A stretch of 64,000 bases of DNA from Conus ventricosus (GCA_018398815.1 CM031595.1:141700471-141764470), one strand, 5' to 3'. Counted from the stretch's first letter, positions 12,439-22,968 are shown. Program-made: numbers and translations. The notes: generated from the sequence alone by a model not told the origin.

Positions 12439-15280
12439 CAGTGATGGCAGAGTAAAGGATATGACCACACTGACATCAGACATGTGCCAATAAGTGAGAA
12501 GGAACATCAGGTGTTGCACCAATACAGTGACCACCAATCAAAACCTCATGGATGTCAGGTGTGCACGCCAGTAATGTGAGAAGTAACCATTAATCAGAAA
12601 CTCACTGTCAGGTGTATGCTCCAGAAAAGTGAGATGAGATCACCAATAACAAACTCTCTGATTTCAGGTGTGGGTACCAGTAAAACGAAATATGACCACC
12701 AATAAGAAACTCACTGATGTCAGGTGTGTGCACCAGAAAAGTGAGATGAGATCACCAATTGCAAACTCTGATTTCAGGTGTGGGTACCAGTAAAACGAAA
12801 TATGACCACCAATAAGAAACTCGATCACATCAGGTGTGTGCACAAAGAAAGTGTGATGTGACTGCCAAAACAGAAACTCGATGATGTCAGGTGTGTGTGC
12901 CAGCAATACGCTCACCGATCCTAGATGAGTGCCCATAAAGTACCCCAGTAAAAATAAATCTGATATGACACGAATAGAAGCTCACTAATCTGGTTATATG
13001 CACATTACCTCCCATGCATTCTTCAACTTGAATATGTAAAAGAAACTTTAACTTGCATGTACTCATGCACATGGTACTTTGAGAAACTTGCTTTTCAATT
13101 CTTCACACAAAAGAGTACACAGAGATAATTGTGGATATTGTCAATCTCAGGTGTGTGCCCTGTAAGTGAAATGTGACTGCTGATAAAAAAACTCACTGAT
13201 CTCAAATGTATCCCCTGGTAAAGTGAGATGCATCCCAAAGACACAAATTCACAGAGGTCAGGTGTGTGTGCCAGTAAAGTAAGATGTGATCACCAATGAG
13301 AACTCACTGATCTCAGGTGTGTGCCCCACTGAAGTGAATTATGACCACCCATAAGAAACTCACTGATCTCAGGTGTGTGCCACAGTGAAGTACATTGTGA
13401 CCACTCATAAGAAATTCACTTATGTCAGGTGTGTGCCCTGGCAGAGCGAGATGTGTACCCCAATCAGAAACTCACTGATGTTGGGTGTCTGCGTCAGTAA
13501 AGTGAGATGTGACCGCCAACAAAGAAAGCTTACTGATCTCAGGTGTGTGCACCATAAAAACGAGATGCGACCACAAATAAATACTCACCGATCTCATTAA
13601 AGCTGTGATGTGAGCACCAGCAAGTTTCTGATGTAATGTGCATGTTCACATATAGTAAGAAGCAAGAAACCCATTAAAAAAAAAAGAACAATTAGGAACT
13701 CACCAATGTCAGGATTTTTGCCCAATTGAGTTTTGCCGGTACCATCCTTAGTGGCCACCCAGGTGCCCCCTGTTACCACCACCCCGGACCCACCACCACT
13801 GCCACTTACACCACCTCCGCCTGCTCCTGCACCAGCCGGTGGTTTGCTGTAAACACAAAGTTTGATTAGATAATCCCTGTTTGACAGGCATACCTGTGTA
13901 TCTGCATCATCTGATTTGGATGAGTACTCCCTGCGGCACATCCTTCTAATACACCTATTTTGTATAAATGCACAGTTGTATAGGTGCACACACACACACA
14001 CACACCACACACACACACACATATACACACATACTACATCAGCCCTGAGTGGCCCTTTGCGGTCGGCTGGGCTATAAGCAACATTATCTGATCTGACATA
14101 CATACACACACACATACCACAGTTTAAGCTGAAAATGTGAAATCAACAGAAAAAGAAATCAGATCAATTTAACAGCCTTCAATTATGACTACTGCTAGAA
14201 AAACCCACAAGGGCTTTGGCCAGAACGAACAAACTGCTCCCCTGAACAGACTTTCAGTACAATCATTTTAATCGTTTACTAATAGACTGAACTTAACAAT
14301 CAACAAGAGCACTTTTATGCATGTACTTTTTATGCATGTATAAGCATAGTGGCATACAAACTGATTATTACAACCTCTGTCTTTAAGGTTATTTTCTCAT
14401 CCACATTGTTGGTCTCATTGTCTGTCAGAGTCTGTCAGCAAGATTATGCAAAAACAATGAACTGATTTTAATGAAACCTGCTGGTGAGTCATCTCGGATG
14501 AATCCATGAAATTTGGTACAGATCAAGATCAAGCAAAGCTTCAGGAATTTTGCTCACTTTCTTCAACATTGCAAGACAAGGCATTTTTTGACATTTCTGT
14601 GAATTTCTCAAAAAAAAAAATGCATGAAATATATTCAAGCAATTTACATGTACTGTTACCTAAGTGGGTTTTTTTTTTGTAAGATCTTGTGTGGATACAG
14701 AAGACAGCCTGAACCCTGTGAGCAAACTAACATTCATACTGGAACAGGGATACATACTTTGTCAGAGTTTACCAACAAACTAAGCTAGGATCTACGCTTC
14801 CATCAAAGGATGGCCGAGATGGTGAGGATCCAAGAAGGTACAACCATTTTGATGTTCAATGTATTTACAATAGGTTTGGATAGACACAATGGATTCCAGA
14901 CTGGTTTCATTAAAGTCTAGGGTACTGTTCAATCTTGGCGGGCATCTGCTTTCTCCTGAGTGCCCTTCTAGTGGATGTTTGTCTTGGATGACCAATCAGT
15001 GGATGGAGGGTACACAATCTTAGTAGATGCAACATGTCCAGCTATGCTCTTTCTCACTTTTTTTTCTTTTTTCATTTTCTTTCCATTATGCAACTACCGT
15101 CAGAAAAAAAAATTTTTAAAAAGAAAACAAAATATTAGGCTTGGTCATTACCAAGTCTGACTCACTACAGCTGTGCTGGGGGTCATAAAAATAAGCCACA
15201 GATAGGAGCAAATGACATCTATAAAAAGTGACATAATAAAGAAAAATCAGCATGTGCATGCCAACAGATGTTCCTTGTGT

Positions 15281-15322
<42 letters not shown>

Positions 15323-15341
15323 ATGTGTGTGAGTGTCTGTG

Positions 15342-15415
<74 letters not shown>

Positions 15416-15522
15416 GTGCGTGTATGAGTGGATGTGTGCATGCATGCGTGAATGTGTGTGTGTGTGTGTTCATGCATACTTGCATGTATGCATGTGTGTA
15501 AATGTAAACATACATATCAGCA

Positions 15523-15570
<48 letters not shown>

Positions 15571-18029
15571 GTGTGTGTGTGTGTGTTAAGTACTTAACAG
15601 GCTTAAAAGCCAACAGCACAATCATACTTGGTCTTCCTCTCCATGCGGCGGACAAGGATGGGCATGCCGTCCAGTAGGATTCCATTGGATTCGCTCACTG
15701 CACGGTCAGCGTCTGGCTCTGACAGGTATTTCACCACCCTGACCACACACAGACCACCCCGTCTCTGTTAATGCTAACATCTTCACCACCCCATCTCTGT
15801 TAATGTTAACATCTTCACCACCCTGACCACACACAGACCACCTCCTCTCTGTTAATGCTAACATCTTCACCACCCTGACCACACACAGACCACCTCCTCT
15901 CTGTTAATGCTAACATCTTCACCACCCTGACCACACACAGACCACCTCCTCTCTGTTAATGCTAACATCTTCACCACTCTGACCACACACAGACACCCTT
16001 TGTAATGCAACATCTTCACCACCCTGACCACACACAACCACCCGTCTCTGTTAATGCTAACATCTTCACCACCCTGACCACACACAGACCACCCTCTCTG
16101 TTAATGCTAACATCTTCACCACCTGACCACACACAGACCACCCCCTCTGTTAATGCTAACATCTTCACCACCCTGACCACACACGACCACCCCTCTCTGT
16201 TAATGCTAACATCTTCACCACCCTGACCACACACAGACCACCTCCTCTCTGTTAATGCTAACATCTTCACCACCTGACCCCACAAGACACCCTCCTTTTA
16301 CATCTTCACACGACCACCCGACCCCTCTCTGTTAATGCTAACACTTCACCACCTGACCACACACAGACACCCTCTTGTATGNNNNNNNNNNNNNNNNNNN
16401 NNNNNNNNNNNNNNNNNNNNNNNNNNNNNNNNNNNNNNNNNNNNNNNNNNNNNNNNNNNNNNNNNNNNNNNNNNNNNNNNNGTTAATTTTAAACCCTGAA
16501 TTTTTCCAAGGATCAAATAGCCCCAAAGTTTACTTTCAAACATCTTTTTTTCTGCCCCAAAATGCCAGCTTCGTATATTTTTCTCTACAATGATTTGAAA
16601 AAAAGGGCAAGCGTGCACACCGCTTTTTTTGCATGGTTTTACGCTGTATTGTCGAATCTGCTTAATCTTTTTACTTGTTGGTTTTTCAGTCTGAGTGTAA
16701 ATCGTAAGTCTGCGGTGACCGAGATATGGTGAATGTGTGAAACCCAAGAGTGTGAGTGCGAAGCAGCGTCTTAATAAATTTTTTCTGAACAAATAAGAAC
16801 GTAAAAGAAAGCCACGCTAATAAATTTAGGGACAGCGGTCTAATTTTTTGCAGGATTATTTACTTTTACCCTCTGGCAGCAATTCCAGTTTTCAAAAGTT
16901 GAAAACATTCCGAACTAAAAGCAGGAAAATCAGTTCTGATTTTTATCAGCTATACCTCAGGTAACTCTCTTGTCCACCTGTATCATGCTTTTACCCCTTT
17001 TCCTCCCCAAAAGCTGCAATGGTCTTTCTTCAAAGTGATCCACCTTGGCTGGCTGTGTCGGGCCAATTGACATAGGCTAGAACACCAAGGCTACATCAAA
17101 ATGTTGTTATGCTTGCATAGTTATGCGGGGATTGTTCTTTAGTTGTGTCAAGCTCTAGAATAACATTATCAGTCTCCTAAATCCCCGAAGTCGGAGTGGT
17201 GGCTGCCCACATGGCGGTGTAATCAAAAACGGTCACACAGTAATGTCCTCATCCCTAGCTGATGCATTTTGTACCATAGTGTTAAAGTGTTTTGGGTGTT
17301 CGGATGATCCCTGGAGTCTTTTAGCCAGGGTACGACAACAACAACAAAACAACAACTTAAAGTGATTTTAAGAACTGAATGCGAACGTCTTTCCCCCATT
17401 AGTATTCGGTTTGTCTCTCTAAACTTTTTGTGTTCAACAGCTATGTAAATGTAGATCACTGAACGAATTAACTTCCTACTAGCATTTCCCATTATCATGC
17501 CCGCCCCCCCCCCCCCCCACCCCCCCCCCCAAAAGGGTCCATTTGTGAGTCACAGCTTTATCCTCAGTGAAATTTGTGGGGAAATCTGTTCATGTTGCTA
17601 TGCCCTGTCTACATTACTTGGTCTTATTTGACTAAGTCTTTCGTTGACGGAAACATCGTACTGGCAAACAACAAAGTAATGTTGCTACTTAACAGGCTCT
17701 ACTCCACTTAGTGGCACTTACTTACTTGTCTACAGCTGCCAAGAAAAAACACACTTTTCCGCTCTGACCCTCAGTTTCATTAGGGCACTGATTCGATGCC
17801 ACACGTCCATCCGCCCGCTTTTTCCCTGTAAAGGACTTGTCCTACTAGTTCTTTGTATCGGGGCGGACTAGAGCGTCACCAGAAAGACAAACTACGCACG
17901 CACGCGCGCGCACACCCCCCATCCCCCCCCCACGTGTGTGGTGTGTGTGTGTGTGTGTGGTGTGTGTGTGTGCGTGTGCGTTGTGTGTGTGTGTGTGTGC
18001 GCGCGCGCGTGCGTGCGTGCGTGCTTTGC

Positions 18030-18093
<64 letters not shown>

Positions 18094-18193
18094 CGTGCGT
18101 GCGTGCGCGAGCGCGGGTGCGTGTGTTTGAGTGGTGTGTGTGTGCTTGTGCGTGTTTGTGCGCGCGCACGCGCGCGCGTTCGCGTGTTGGTGT

Positions 18194-18228
<35 letters not shown>

Positions 18229-18246
18229 ATGCATAAGAAAGCGTGC

Positions 18247-18307
<61 letters not shown>

Positions 18308-18639
18308 GTGTGTGTGTGTGTGTGCGTGCGCGCGCGTATGAATACGTGCGGGCATATGTGTGTGTTTAGGCGCGCGTATGAATACGTGCGGGCATATGTG
18401 TGTGTTTAGGCGGCGGGGCCCCGAGTGTGTGTTTTTTGTGTGTGCCACGGTGCGTGCGTGCGTGGTGGTGTGTGTGTGTGTGTGTGGTGTGTGTGTGTGT
18501 GGTGGTGTGTGTGTGTGTGAGTGTGCGCGCGCGGGGCCGCGTGCATGCGTGCATACATGCGTGTGTTATGTGCATACATGCGTGTATATGTGTGGTGTGT
18601 GGTGTGTTGTATGTGTGGTGTGTGTGTGTGTGGTGTGTG

Positions 18640-18676
<37 letters not shown>

Positions 18677-18683
18677 GTGTGAC

Positions 18684-18727
<44 letters not shown>

Positions 18728-19541
18728 AGAGAGAGAGTGTGTGTGTGTGTCCTATGAACTGGTATGGTGGATGAGGTAACGGGAAGTATGAGATGGTGAC
18801 AGCATCTCACTTCATTGAAATAACTTGCTTAGAAAGAAGAGGGAAGATTAACTTTCTGTTGTAGCTCTAGATCATACCCAAAAACAGTCTAAAAGATGTT
18901 ACATGCACTGACCTTGGCTTGCTCCTTGCTGCCCTTGAACCCATGCTTGGTGATGACCTGAAGCCCCTTCATCAAAGGACAGGTAACCGTTTTTGCTCTG
19001 TCAGCTTCATCAAATGAAAAACCCGGGAAATTTCCAGTTGTCGTTGAACCCACTCAGCACTCATTTTGAGGGTGATTTCTTGGTACTGACCAGGTGGAGT
19101 GGGGCCGGTGGGGGAGGCGGGGGGGTTTTGGGGGCGGTGGTGGGAGGTGGGGCGGCAGATGTCCTGGTGGCTGTTGTCTTGGTGAAGGAGGCAGACGAGG
19201 TCGAAGGCGGTGCTGAACTGGTCTGGTTGCCGGCCTTGGCAGTGATGGGCTGAGTGTTCACCGGGTAAGGTCCCCTTTGACACGGCGGTCATCTGGGTGG
19301 GGGAGGTAGGGGGGGGTTCTTGGGAAAAGTCACGTGTCTGGCGGCGACGGCGGGACAGCTGGGCGACCTGGGCCTTGGCCTTGAGGCGACTGTTTTCCGC
19401 CACTGTTGTCGTCAGCCGCTGGAGAACTGTTACTGGGGGTGGTGGAGGTGGTGGTAGTGCCACAAGAGTTGATCTGGATGTAGGGTCTGAGAGCCCAGCC
19501 TAGGAACCAGGGCACCGACAACATGGCGCTGACTGACTGCT
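2890..19541 (-). CDS. RRM-like plus Tudor domain protein, multi-exon gene (TDRD10/Vreteno-type architecture)
   Basis: Exons in transcript order are 19541-18913 (uncertain), 15738-15628, 13846-13704, 11430-11381, 7222-7070, 5267-5195, 3865-3717 and 3049-2890. From 15738 to 3717 all junctions keep phase, giving an RRM C-terminal half, a Gly/Ser-rich linker, then an extended Tudor domain with the signature motifs [19 protein letters not shown] and YIDYGN. Tudor domains of this type bind methylated arginine or lysine on partner proteins; RRM-Tudor proteins such as TDRD10 and insect Vreteno are known, the latter in the germline piRNA pathway. The cytoplasmic, germline role here is inference from family. 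The last exon seen ends in an open phase, so the C-terminus is not settled. Minisatellites fill much of the introns. One-base shifts in the 3049-2890 exon look like assembly error, not decay. Confidence 0.8.
3050..3716. other. Intron of the Tudor gene
   Basis: Holds a poly-A run at 3194-3209 and AC-rich low-complexity sequence. Nothing coding is visible. Confidence 0.6.
3717..3865 (-). CDS. Tudor gene exon: Tudor core with the IDYGN motif
   Basis: 149 bp, acceptor TATTATCAG, donor GTAATG. It reads [18 protein letters not shown], then [15 protein letters not shown], ending GPKERE. YIDYGN is the hallmark of Tudor domains; the Tyr and Asn are part of the methyl-residue binding pocket in known structures. 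The first base pair of the exon completes a Val codon begun in the exon ending at 5195. The border with the adjoining array at 3866 is the seed of that array. Confidence 0.9.
3866..5060. repeat. ~46-bp minisatellite built from the 3' splice site of the Tudor exon
   Basis: Roughly 25 diverged copies with theme AATCTTCATCTGAAAATATA, then ACTCAGGTCACAAAGTCAATGTACTG. On the gene strand each copy reads a pyrimidine-poor intron end, TTTTCAG, then TGAAGATTCAGTACATTGAC or a variant, which is the first 20 bases of the exon at 3865. The array fills almost the whole 1.3-kb intron. Confidence 0.85.
5195..5267 (-). CDS. Tudor gene exon: [15 protein letters not shown] segment
   Basis: 73 bp. Acceptor TGTGTCAG precedes ATTTACGGAGGC, joining in phase to PGK of the upstream exon. 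It encodes [20 protein letters not shown], the first two beta strands of a Tudor barrel. I chose donor GTGAAA at 5194 because it leaves one base (phase 1) that fits the next exon and gives about 15 residues between WYR and IDYGN, normal for the family. A GTTTGT donor a few bases on would break phase. Confidence 0.85.
5268..5480. repeat. Weak ~60-70-bp tandem repeat beside an acceptor
   Basis: Three or four degraded copies with the theme GAAAA...CAGATTTT...CATAA. The exon edge itself (CTCCGAAAACTTGCCTCCGTAAATCTGACACATAA region) resembles a copy. Similarity is low and the call is tentative. Confidence 0.35.
5481..7069. other. Intron of the Tudor gene
   Basis: Contains a G-rich run at about 5642-5680 and AT-rich sequence. 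I see no exon or mobile element. Confidence 0.5.
7070..7222 (-). CDS. Tudor gene exon: N-terminal part of the extended Tudor domain
   Basis: 153 bp, 51 codons, phase 0 at both ends; acceptor GTTGAACAG, donor GTAAGTCG. It begins [18 protein letters not shown], the usual opening of an extended Tudor unit (V-x-V-T-H-V-E-x-P and an aromatic Y-W), followed by a helical [15 protein letters not shown] segment and a Pro-rich turn. This helix precedes the barrel in many TDRD-family members. Confidence 0.9.
7223..11380. other. Long intron of the Tudor gene
   Basis: Mostly AT-rich; poly-T near 9350-9368 and several poly-A runs. A GC-richer open segment at 7496-7998 is listed separately. A 65-codon plus-strand open stretch from 9001 shows no motif. 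Confidence 0.5.
7496..7998 (-). other. GC-richer open segment of unknown origin
   Basis: The minus strand is open for about 100 codons from 7998 and again in a second frame to 7496, with sequence such as [20 protein letters not shown]. The plus strand is also open for 99 codons (7715-8014), which weakens any coding claim. Base composition is richer in GC than the surrounding intron. It could be a retroposed or transposon-derived fragment; I recognise no domain. Confidence 0.25.
11381..11430 (-). CDS. Tudor gene short linker exon
   Basis: 50 bp. Acceptor TGGTGACAG and donor GTAAGAAACG. It reads [16 protein letters not shown], a Pro/Gly-rich linker between the Gly-rich exon and the Tudor domain. 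Its first two bases complete a Val codon with the final G of the upstream exon, and it ends phase 0 to match the next exon. A TG/CA tract lies directly on its acceptor side. Confidence 0.75.
11441..11550. repeat. (CA)n microsatellite with a CGCG interruption
   Basis: Dinucleotide CA tract abutting the acceptor side of the exon at 11430, interrupted by CGCGCGCCCGCG near 11512. Confidence 0.9.
11640..13703. repeat. ~56-60-bp minisatellite built from a 5' splice site
   Basis: Some 20 or more copies, clearest between 12540 and 13620, with theme AAGAAACTCACTGATGTCAG, then GTGTGTGCACCAGTAAAGTGAGATGTGACCAC. On the gene strand each copy contains CCTGACATCA followed by GTGAGTTTCT, nearly the exon end and donor at 13704 (CCTGACATTG then GTGAGTTCCT). 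Copies toward 11640 are more decayed and are broken by TG tracts at about 12226-12300 and CA tracts at about 12377-12435. The array fills most of the intron. Confidence 0.8.
13704..13846 (-). CDS. Tudor gene exon: Gly/Ser-rich linker
   Basis: 143 bp. Acceptor GTTTACAG, donor GTGAGTTC. It reads [20 protein letters not shown], then a short ordered-looking [19 protein letters not shown] stretch and KNPDI. It starts with one base that completes an Asn codon from the RRM exon and ends with one base completing Val in the next. The Gly-rich run is a flexible linker between the RRM-like and Tudor parts. Confidence 0.85.
13847..15627. other. Intron with microsatellites
   Basis: CA tract at about 13989-14030; long TG tracts at about 15282-15412 and 15525-15590 with imperfect CATG and ATGT interruptions. 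A 67-codon minus-strand open stretch at 14792-14995 has no family signature. Confidence 0.6.
15628..15738 (-). CDS. Tudor gene exon: RRM beta3-alpha2-beta4 half
   Basis: 111 bp; acceptor GTGTGGTCAG, donor GTATGATT. It encodes [17 protein letters not shown], then [18 protein letters not shown]. This matches the second half of an RNA-recognition motif: beta3, helix 2 with an A-D-R-A-V core, the N-G-x-x-L-D-G turn and beta4 ending in basic residues. The RNP1 aromatics are weakly conserved, so RNA binding is not assured. The exon needs two bases from upstream; the candidate upstream exon ends phase 0 in its best frame, a mismatch that may reflect an indel. Confidence 0.8.
15739..16381. repeat. 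~52-bp minisatellite seeded at the RRM exon acceptor
   Basis: About a dozen near-identical copies; gene-strand unit GTGTGTGGTCAG, then GGTGGTGAAGATGTTAGCAT, then TAACAGAGAGGAGGTGGTCT. The first part equals the acceptor and first nine exon bases at 15738. The copies run into a 100-N gap, so true length is unknown. Homogeneity is higher than in the other arrays, implying recent spread. Confidence 0.85.
16382..16481. other. Assembly gap, 100 N
   Basis: Exactly 100 N inside or at the end of the 52-bp array; a placeholder length. Confidence 0.95.
17040..17345 (+). mobile_element. Interspersed repeat, SINE-like, family B copy 1
   Basis: About 300 bp shared with 60595-60880. Common blocks include CCAATTGACATAGGCTAGAA, CACCAAGGCTACATCAAAAT, CGAAGTCGGAGTG with TGGCTGCCCA, AATCAAAAACGGTCACACA and the 3' end TTTTAGCCAGGGTACGACAA followed by CAA repeats. 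The CAA-type tail and spacing suit a SINE. No clear tRNA head is visible. Confidence 0.7.
17346..17880. other. Intron sequence with a poly-C tract
   Basis: Poly-C at about 17503-17530 and otherwise unremarkable sequence; no exon seen. Confidence 0.5.
17881..18765. repeat. Large composite GT/GC/GA microsatellite
   Basis: Nearly 900 bp of alternating purine-pyrimidine DNA, GT and GC tracts with a terminal GA tract at about 18685-18735. A 41-bp piece containing GTATGAATACGTGCGGGCAT occurs twice in tandem at 18336-18415. On the other strand it yields only His/Thr-type open frames and it is not coding. Confidence 0.9.
18913..19541 (-). CDS. Candidate 5' coding exon of the Tudor gene
   Basis: Bounded by acceptor GTGACTGCAG near 19542 and donor GTCAGTGC at 18912. 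An ATG in a good context (GCGCCATGTTG) lies at 19524. Open text changes frame several times: [19 protein letters not shown], then [20 protein letters not shown], a Ser/Thr/Pro-rich stretch, and finally [20 protein letters not shown] and [11 protein letters not shown] next to the donor. The last piece resembles an RRM beta3-alpha2-beta4 segment or leads into the next exon. Frame changes fall in homopolymers and C/G-rich repeats and look like errors. It may be two exons rather than one. Confidence 0.5.
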
Positions 19542-20656
19542 GCAGTCACAGGTTGGTGTGTGCCTGTAGGTAGATGGTTGATTATATATGTAATACTGTT
19601 TATCTTCTCCCCCTCAAGAACTCACGACGTGCACTCCTGTCCTTTGCACCACTGCCACCAGTATTGACACCTTTCTCCCTTTAGCTCTGTCGGCGCCGTT
19701 CACGTCAGTCAGCCCTTTGAGTGGGCATGCCGCCAGTCCTGGTCCTACCACTCTCACCTCCCCCGCCCCCTCCCTTCCTCCACCCTCCCTCCACCACCAC
19801 CTCCCCATACAATCACCTTTCCATCGTTGTTACCCCCTCCTGAAACTCGCAGTCCCGTTCTCCATCTCTCCGTCTCCTCCTCCCCCACATCTTTGGCTGC
19901 GGATTCTTTCCTCCCCTCTCCGTCTCCTATCCGGGTCGGCGATGTGTGTTCTGTTTAGTTCCACGCAACCTTGTACACAGGCATCCCGGCACAAACTTCC
20001 CCGCGAGGTTCGGATCCTCCCCCTCCGCCCCCCCCCTCCCAAAAGCCCCCCTCCCCCCCCCCTTTTTTTTTCTTCCCCCGCTCTGCTCTGCCAGCAGTAG
20101 CAATGAACACCGGTTCTACACCACAGTGGGCCAAAAGAATTTCGGGGGATGAGAGAGGGAGATAAAACGTCCCTGAACGTCGGTTCTCTGTGTATGTGTT
20201 GTTGTTGTTGTCAGTTATTGCAGACATGGGAGAGAGAGACACACACACAGAGAAGAGAGATAGAGACAGAGAGAGAGAGAGAGGAGAGAGATGAGAGAGA
20301 GAGAGAGAGGAGAGAGACGAGAGAGAGAGAGAGAGAGAGGAGGAGGAGGGACGAGGAGGAGGAGAGGGAAACAGCGATGGCATAGAAACAACATATGACC
20401 AGAAGCGTATGTACTGTGCAGCTGAAAAATTTTGATAACGATACGGATCGTAATGACAGTTAAATCCCTTGACAGACCAAAAAAAAACACACACAAAAAC
20501 AAACAAAACAACAACAAAAAACAGAGACAGACAGACTGGGAGAGTTGGCTGGGAGATAATTATACTGGATAAATAGTAGCACATGACGTGTGATGCAGCA
20601 AATAAGCTGGATTGTCGACAGCACTGGCATACAACCACTTACACACAATACACGAG

Positions 20657-20720
<64 letters not shown>

Positions 20721-20744
20721 ACACACAACACACACACACCACAC

Positions 20745-20781
<37 letters not shown>

Positions 20782-20982
20782 TATGCACACCCGCACGCAC
20801 GTACGCACGCACGCACACACACACACACACACACACACCACACACACACACACACACCCACACACACAACACACACACACCACACACACTCGCACGCACG
20901 CAGAGAGAGAGAGAGAATCTGAATCTGAATCTGAAATCTTTAATGAGGATAACTGAATAAGCATTTCAATATTTTTTTCATC

Positions 20983-21023
<41 letters not shown>

Positions 21024-21256
21024 ATGAGAGAGAGAGAGAGGGGAGGAGAGAGAGAGAGAGAGAGAGAAGAGAGAGAAGTTGATACAGTGCGCCTGAAACT
21101 TGGCAGTTCGTCAATAATATTATCATCTGCATTTAAAGTGTAGAGAGACAGAGACAAGGAGGAAGTCAGAAAGAGACGAGGGGGAGAGTGAAGCTTAGCG
21201 GGGAGGGGGAATGGGGGAAAGTGGGGGAAAGGGGGGGAGACGGGGGGGGGGGGGGG

Positions 21257-21310
<54 letters not shown>

Positions 21311-21940
21311 TGGGGGTGGTGGGGGTGGTGAGGTAGTAGTGATCGCTCGAGAATGTTGATAATAAATTCAGCTGCTGTCTGACAATGTCGACAATTACAT
21401 TGACTTGTTGATAAACTGAAATAAGCGAGCAGGGTAGGAGGGGGGGGGGGGAGATGGTGGAAGAGCAGAAAAGAGGCGAGGTGAAAAGGGGCAGGATGGG
21501 GGGAGATGGAGGGGAGAACTGGATGCTGTGGTGTGTCCTCTGAAGCATTCTGAGCATGTGAAAAGATTTCAGATGCACCAGTGGAATTATGGCCAAAGTT
21601 TGTTTTTAATGACCCCCATGATGAACTAGTGTCGTCTTCATTCGGATCCACTGTTGGTTAGTTTTCTTGGATTAGTTTGTTAGAAAGGTGCCAAGGTCTG
21701 ACCAGCGCATCGTGTTCAGAAACAGGTCACACGTCTGCTGCGTCGTATTCATGAGACCCTCGTCTTTACTCCTCCCATCTCAGCTGTAAATCATGCGCAG
21801 TGTGGTCTCGAAACCTAGCAGACGAGATGTATGGACTAGTCCGCACGCAATGGCACCTTGAAACTGAAACTGTTTCCCTCCATACCGAGCCAAGAAAGTG
21901 ATCTTTTTTTTTTTTACCAGTGTCTGTGTTTGTGGCTTAC
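19542..21940. repeat. Probable first intron, microsatellite-rich
   Basis: GA tracts at about 20250-20350, 20983-21078 and 21255-21306, a CA tract at about 20655-20910, poly-C near 20050 and poly-G near 21242. At 20915-20936 CTGAAT is repeated three times, then AATCTTTAATGAGGATAACT: the look of a LINE or SINE 3' tail. Confidence 0.6.
21775..21865 (+). other. Dispersed ~85-bp element, copy 1
   Basis: Shares TAAATCATGCGCAGTGTGGT, CTC, AAAC and TGTATGGACTAG with CCGCA and GCA to the reverse strand of 57155-57245. It lies just inside the presumed first intron of the Tudor gene. Contains a TGCGCA core and a GGACTAGTCC palindrome. It could be a transposon end or a promoter-linked element. Confidence 0.6.
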
Positions 21941-22130
21941 CTGTCGCCAGCTACGGGGCCGATTCAGCTGGAATGGAACGTAGCCACTAAAATGTGAACC
22001 GACGCGTAGATCCGCGGTGCGGATATGAATCAAATATGGCTGATCCAGGATCCGTTTACGCGGCAACGACATTAATACCAATTTCGACCGCAAAACGGAA
22101 ACACTGATAAACTTCAGTTTCATTCAGTTC
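21941..22130 (-). other. Candidate 5' untranslated first exon of the Tudor gene
   Basis: On the minus strand CTGGCGACAG is followed by a strong donor GTAAGCCA at 21940. The exon body is CpG-rich (GCGGATCTACGCG, GTTGCCGCG), as at many animal promoters. An open frame runs through it but shows no domain. The start of transcription cannot be fixed. Confidence 0.4.
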
Positions 22131-22888
22131 ATGTTGCTGATCACGAGTCCAGCCGACCGCAAAGGGCTGTCATCTCGAAATTCAACTCAACATAGATTCA
22201 ATACACGCGCACACGTATGCTCACGCACATGCACACTTTTTTTTTTTTTTTAATATGCATGAGGATCTACTCGCTTTTGGAGAGTTTCCTTTTCACTTAC
22301 ATGGGCTCCTCTGCAGCAGGTGACCAGGATCATATAGGCAGCCTGATGAGCTCCTCAGACAGAAAAACAGCTTTTCTTTAGGGGAACAATCAAACCTACA
22401 GAGTACCCACTGGACTATTAGGCCTACTTCTCATGTCCCCTTTCCCGTAAATACAAGTTTGTCTTTTAAAGTTACATACGTTAAATTAATCAGGGGCGGG
22501 TTTTGATGTTCATTCCCTGTCATGAAATCAAAAGCATTTGGGCCCAGGTGTTATCATTTTCATTTTTGCATGTTCTTCATAACATGTGAGCCCTTCAGGC
22601 TTGTGGAACGGAGTCCATCGTTTCAAACTCGGGATTTTTTGTCACTGATGAGTCCGATTCAGAGGTGGAAAGTTGACCCTGGACATACGATATGAATGGT
22701 TCTGTTTTCAGGATGGACTTTGATGGTCTCACATGCCACTAGTGATGTATTTTTATATTCACATTCTAACATCCTCTTTTTCATACCGATTTTCTTTTCC
22801 CTTATCACTTCATCCACCCCCTTTATCAATCTCTTTAACTGCGATAATGACAGATGAATCGTTGGCCTGGGCTTGTTTTCTCTACTTA

Positions 22889-22923
22889 CACACACACACA
22901 CACACACCACACACACACACACA

Positions 22924-22959
<36 letters not shown>

Positions 22960-22968
22960 ACACACACA

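Noticed and set aside
17845..18810. Many Cys-Val or His-Thr open frames
   Set aside because: Artefacts of CA/TG microsatellites; the same holds at 11.4, 15.3, 20.7, 23.1, 34.7 and 63.5 kb.
19717..20100. Pro/Ser-rich 127-codon plus-strand frame
   Set aside because: Low-complexity C-rich sequence lying between the Tudor gene exons on the opposite strand; no domain.
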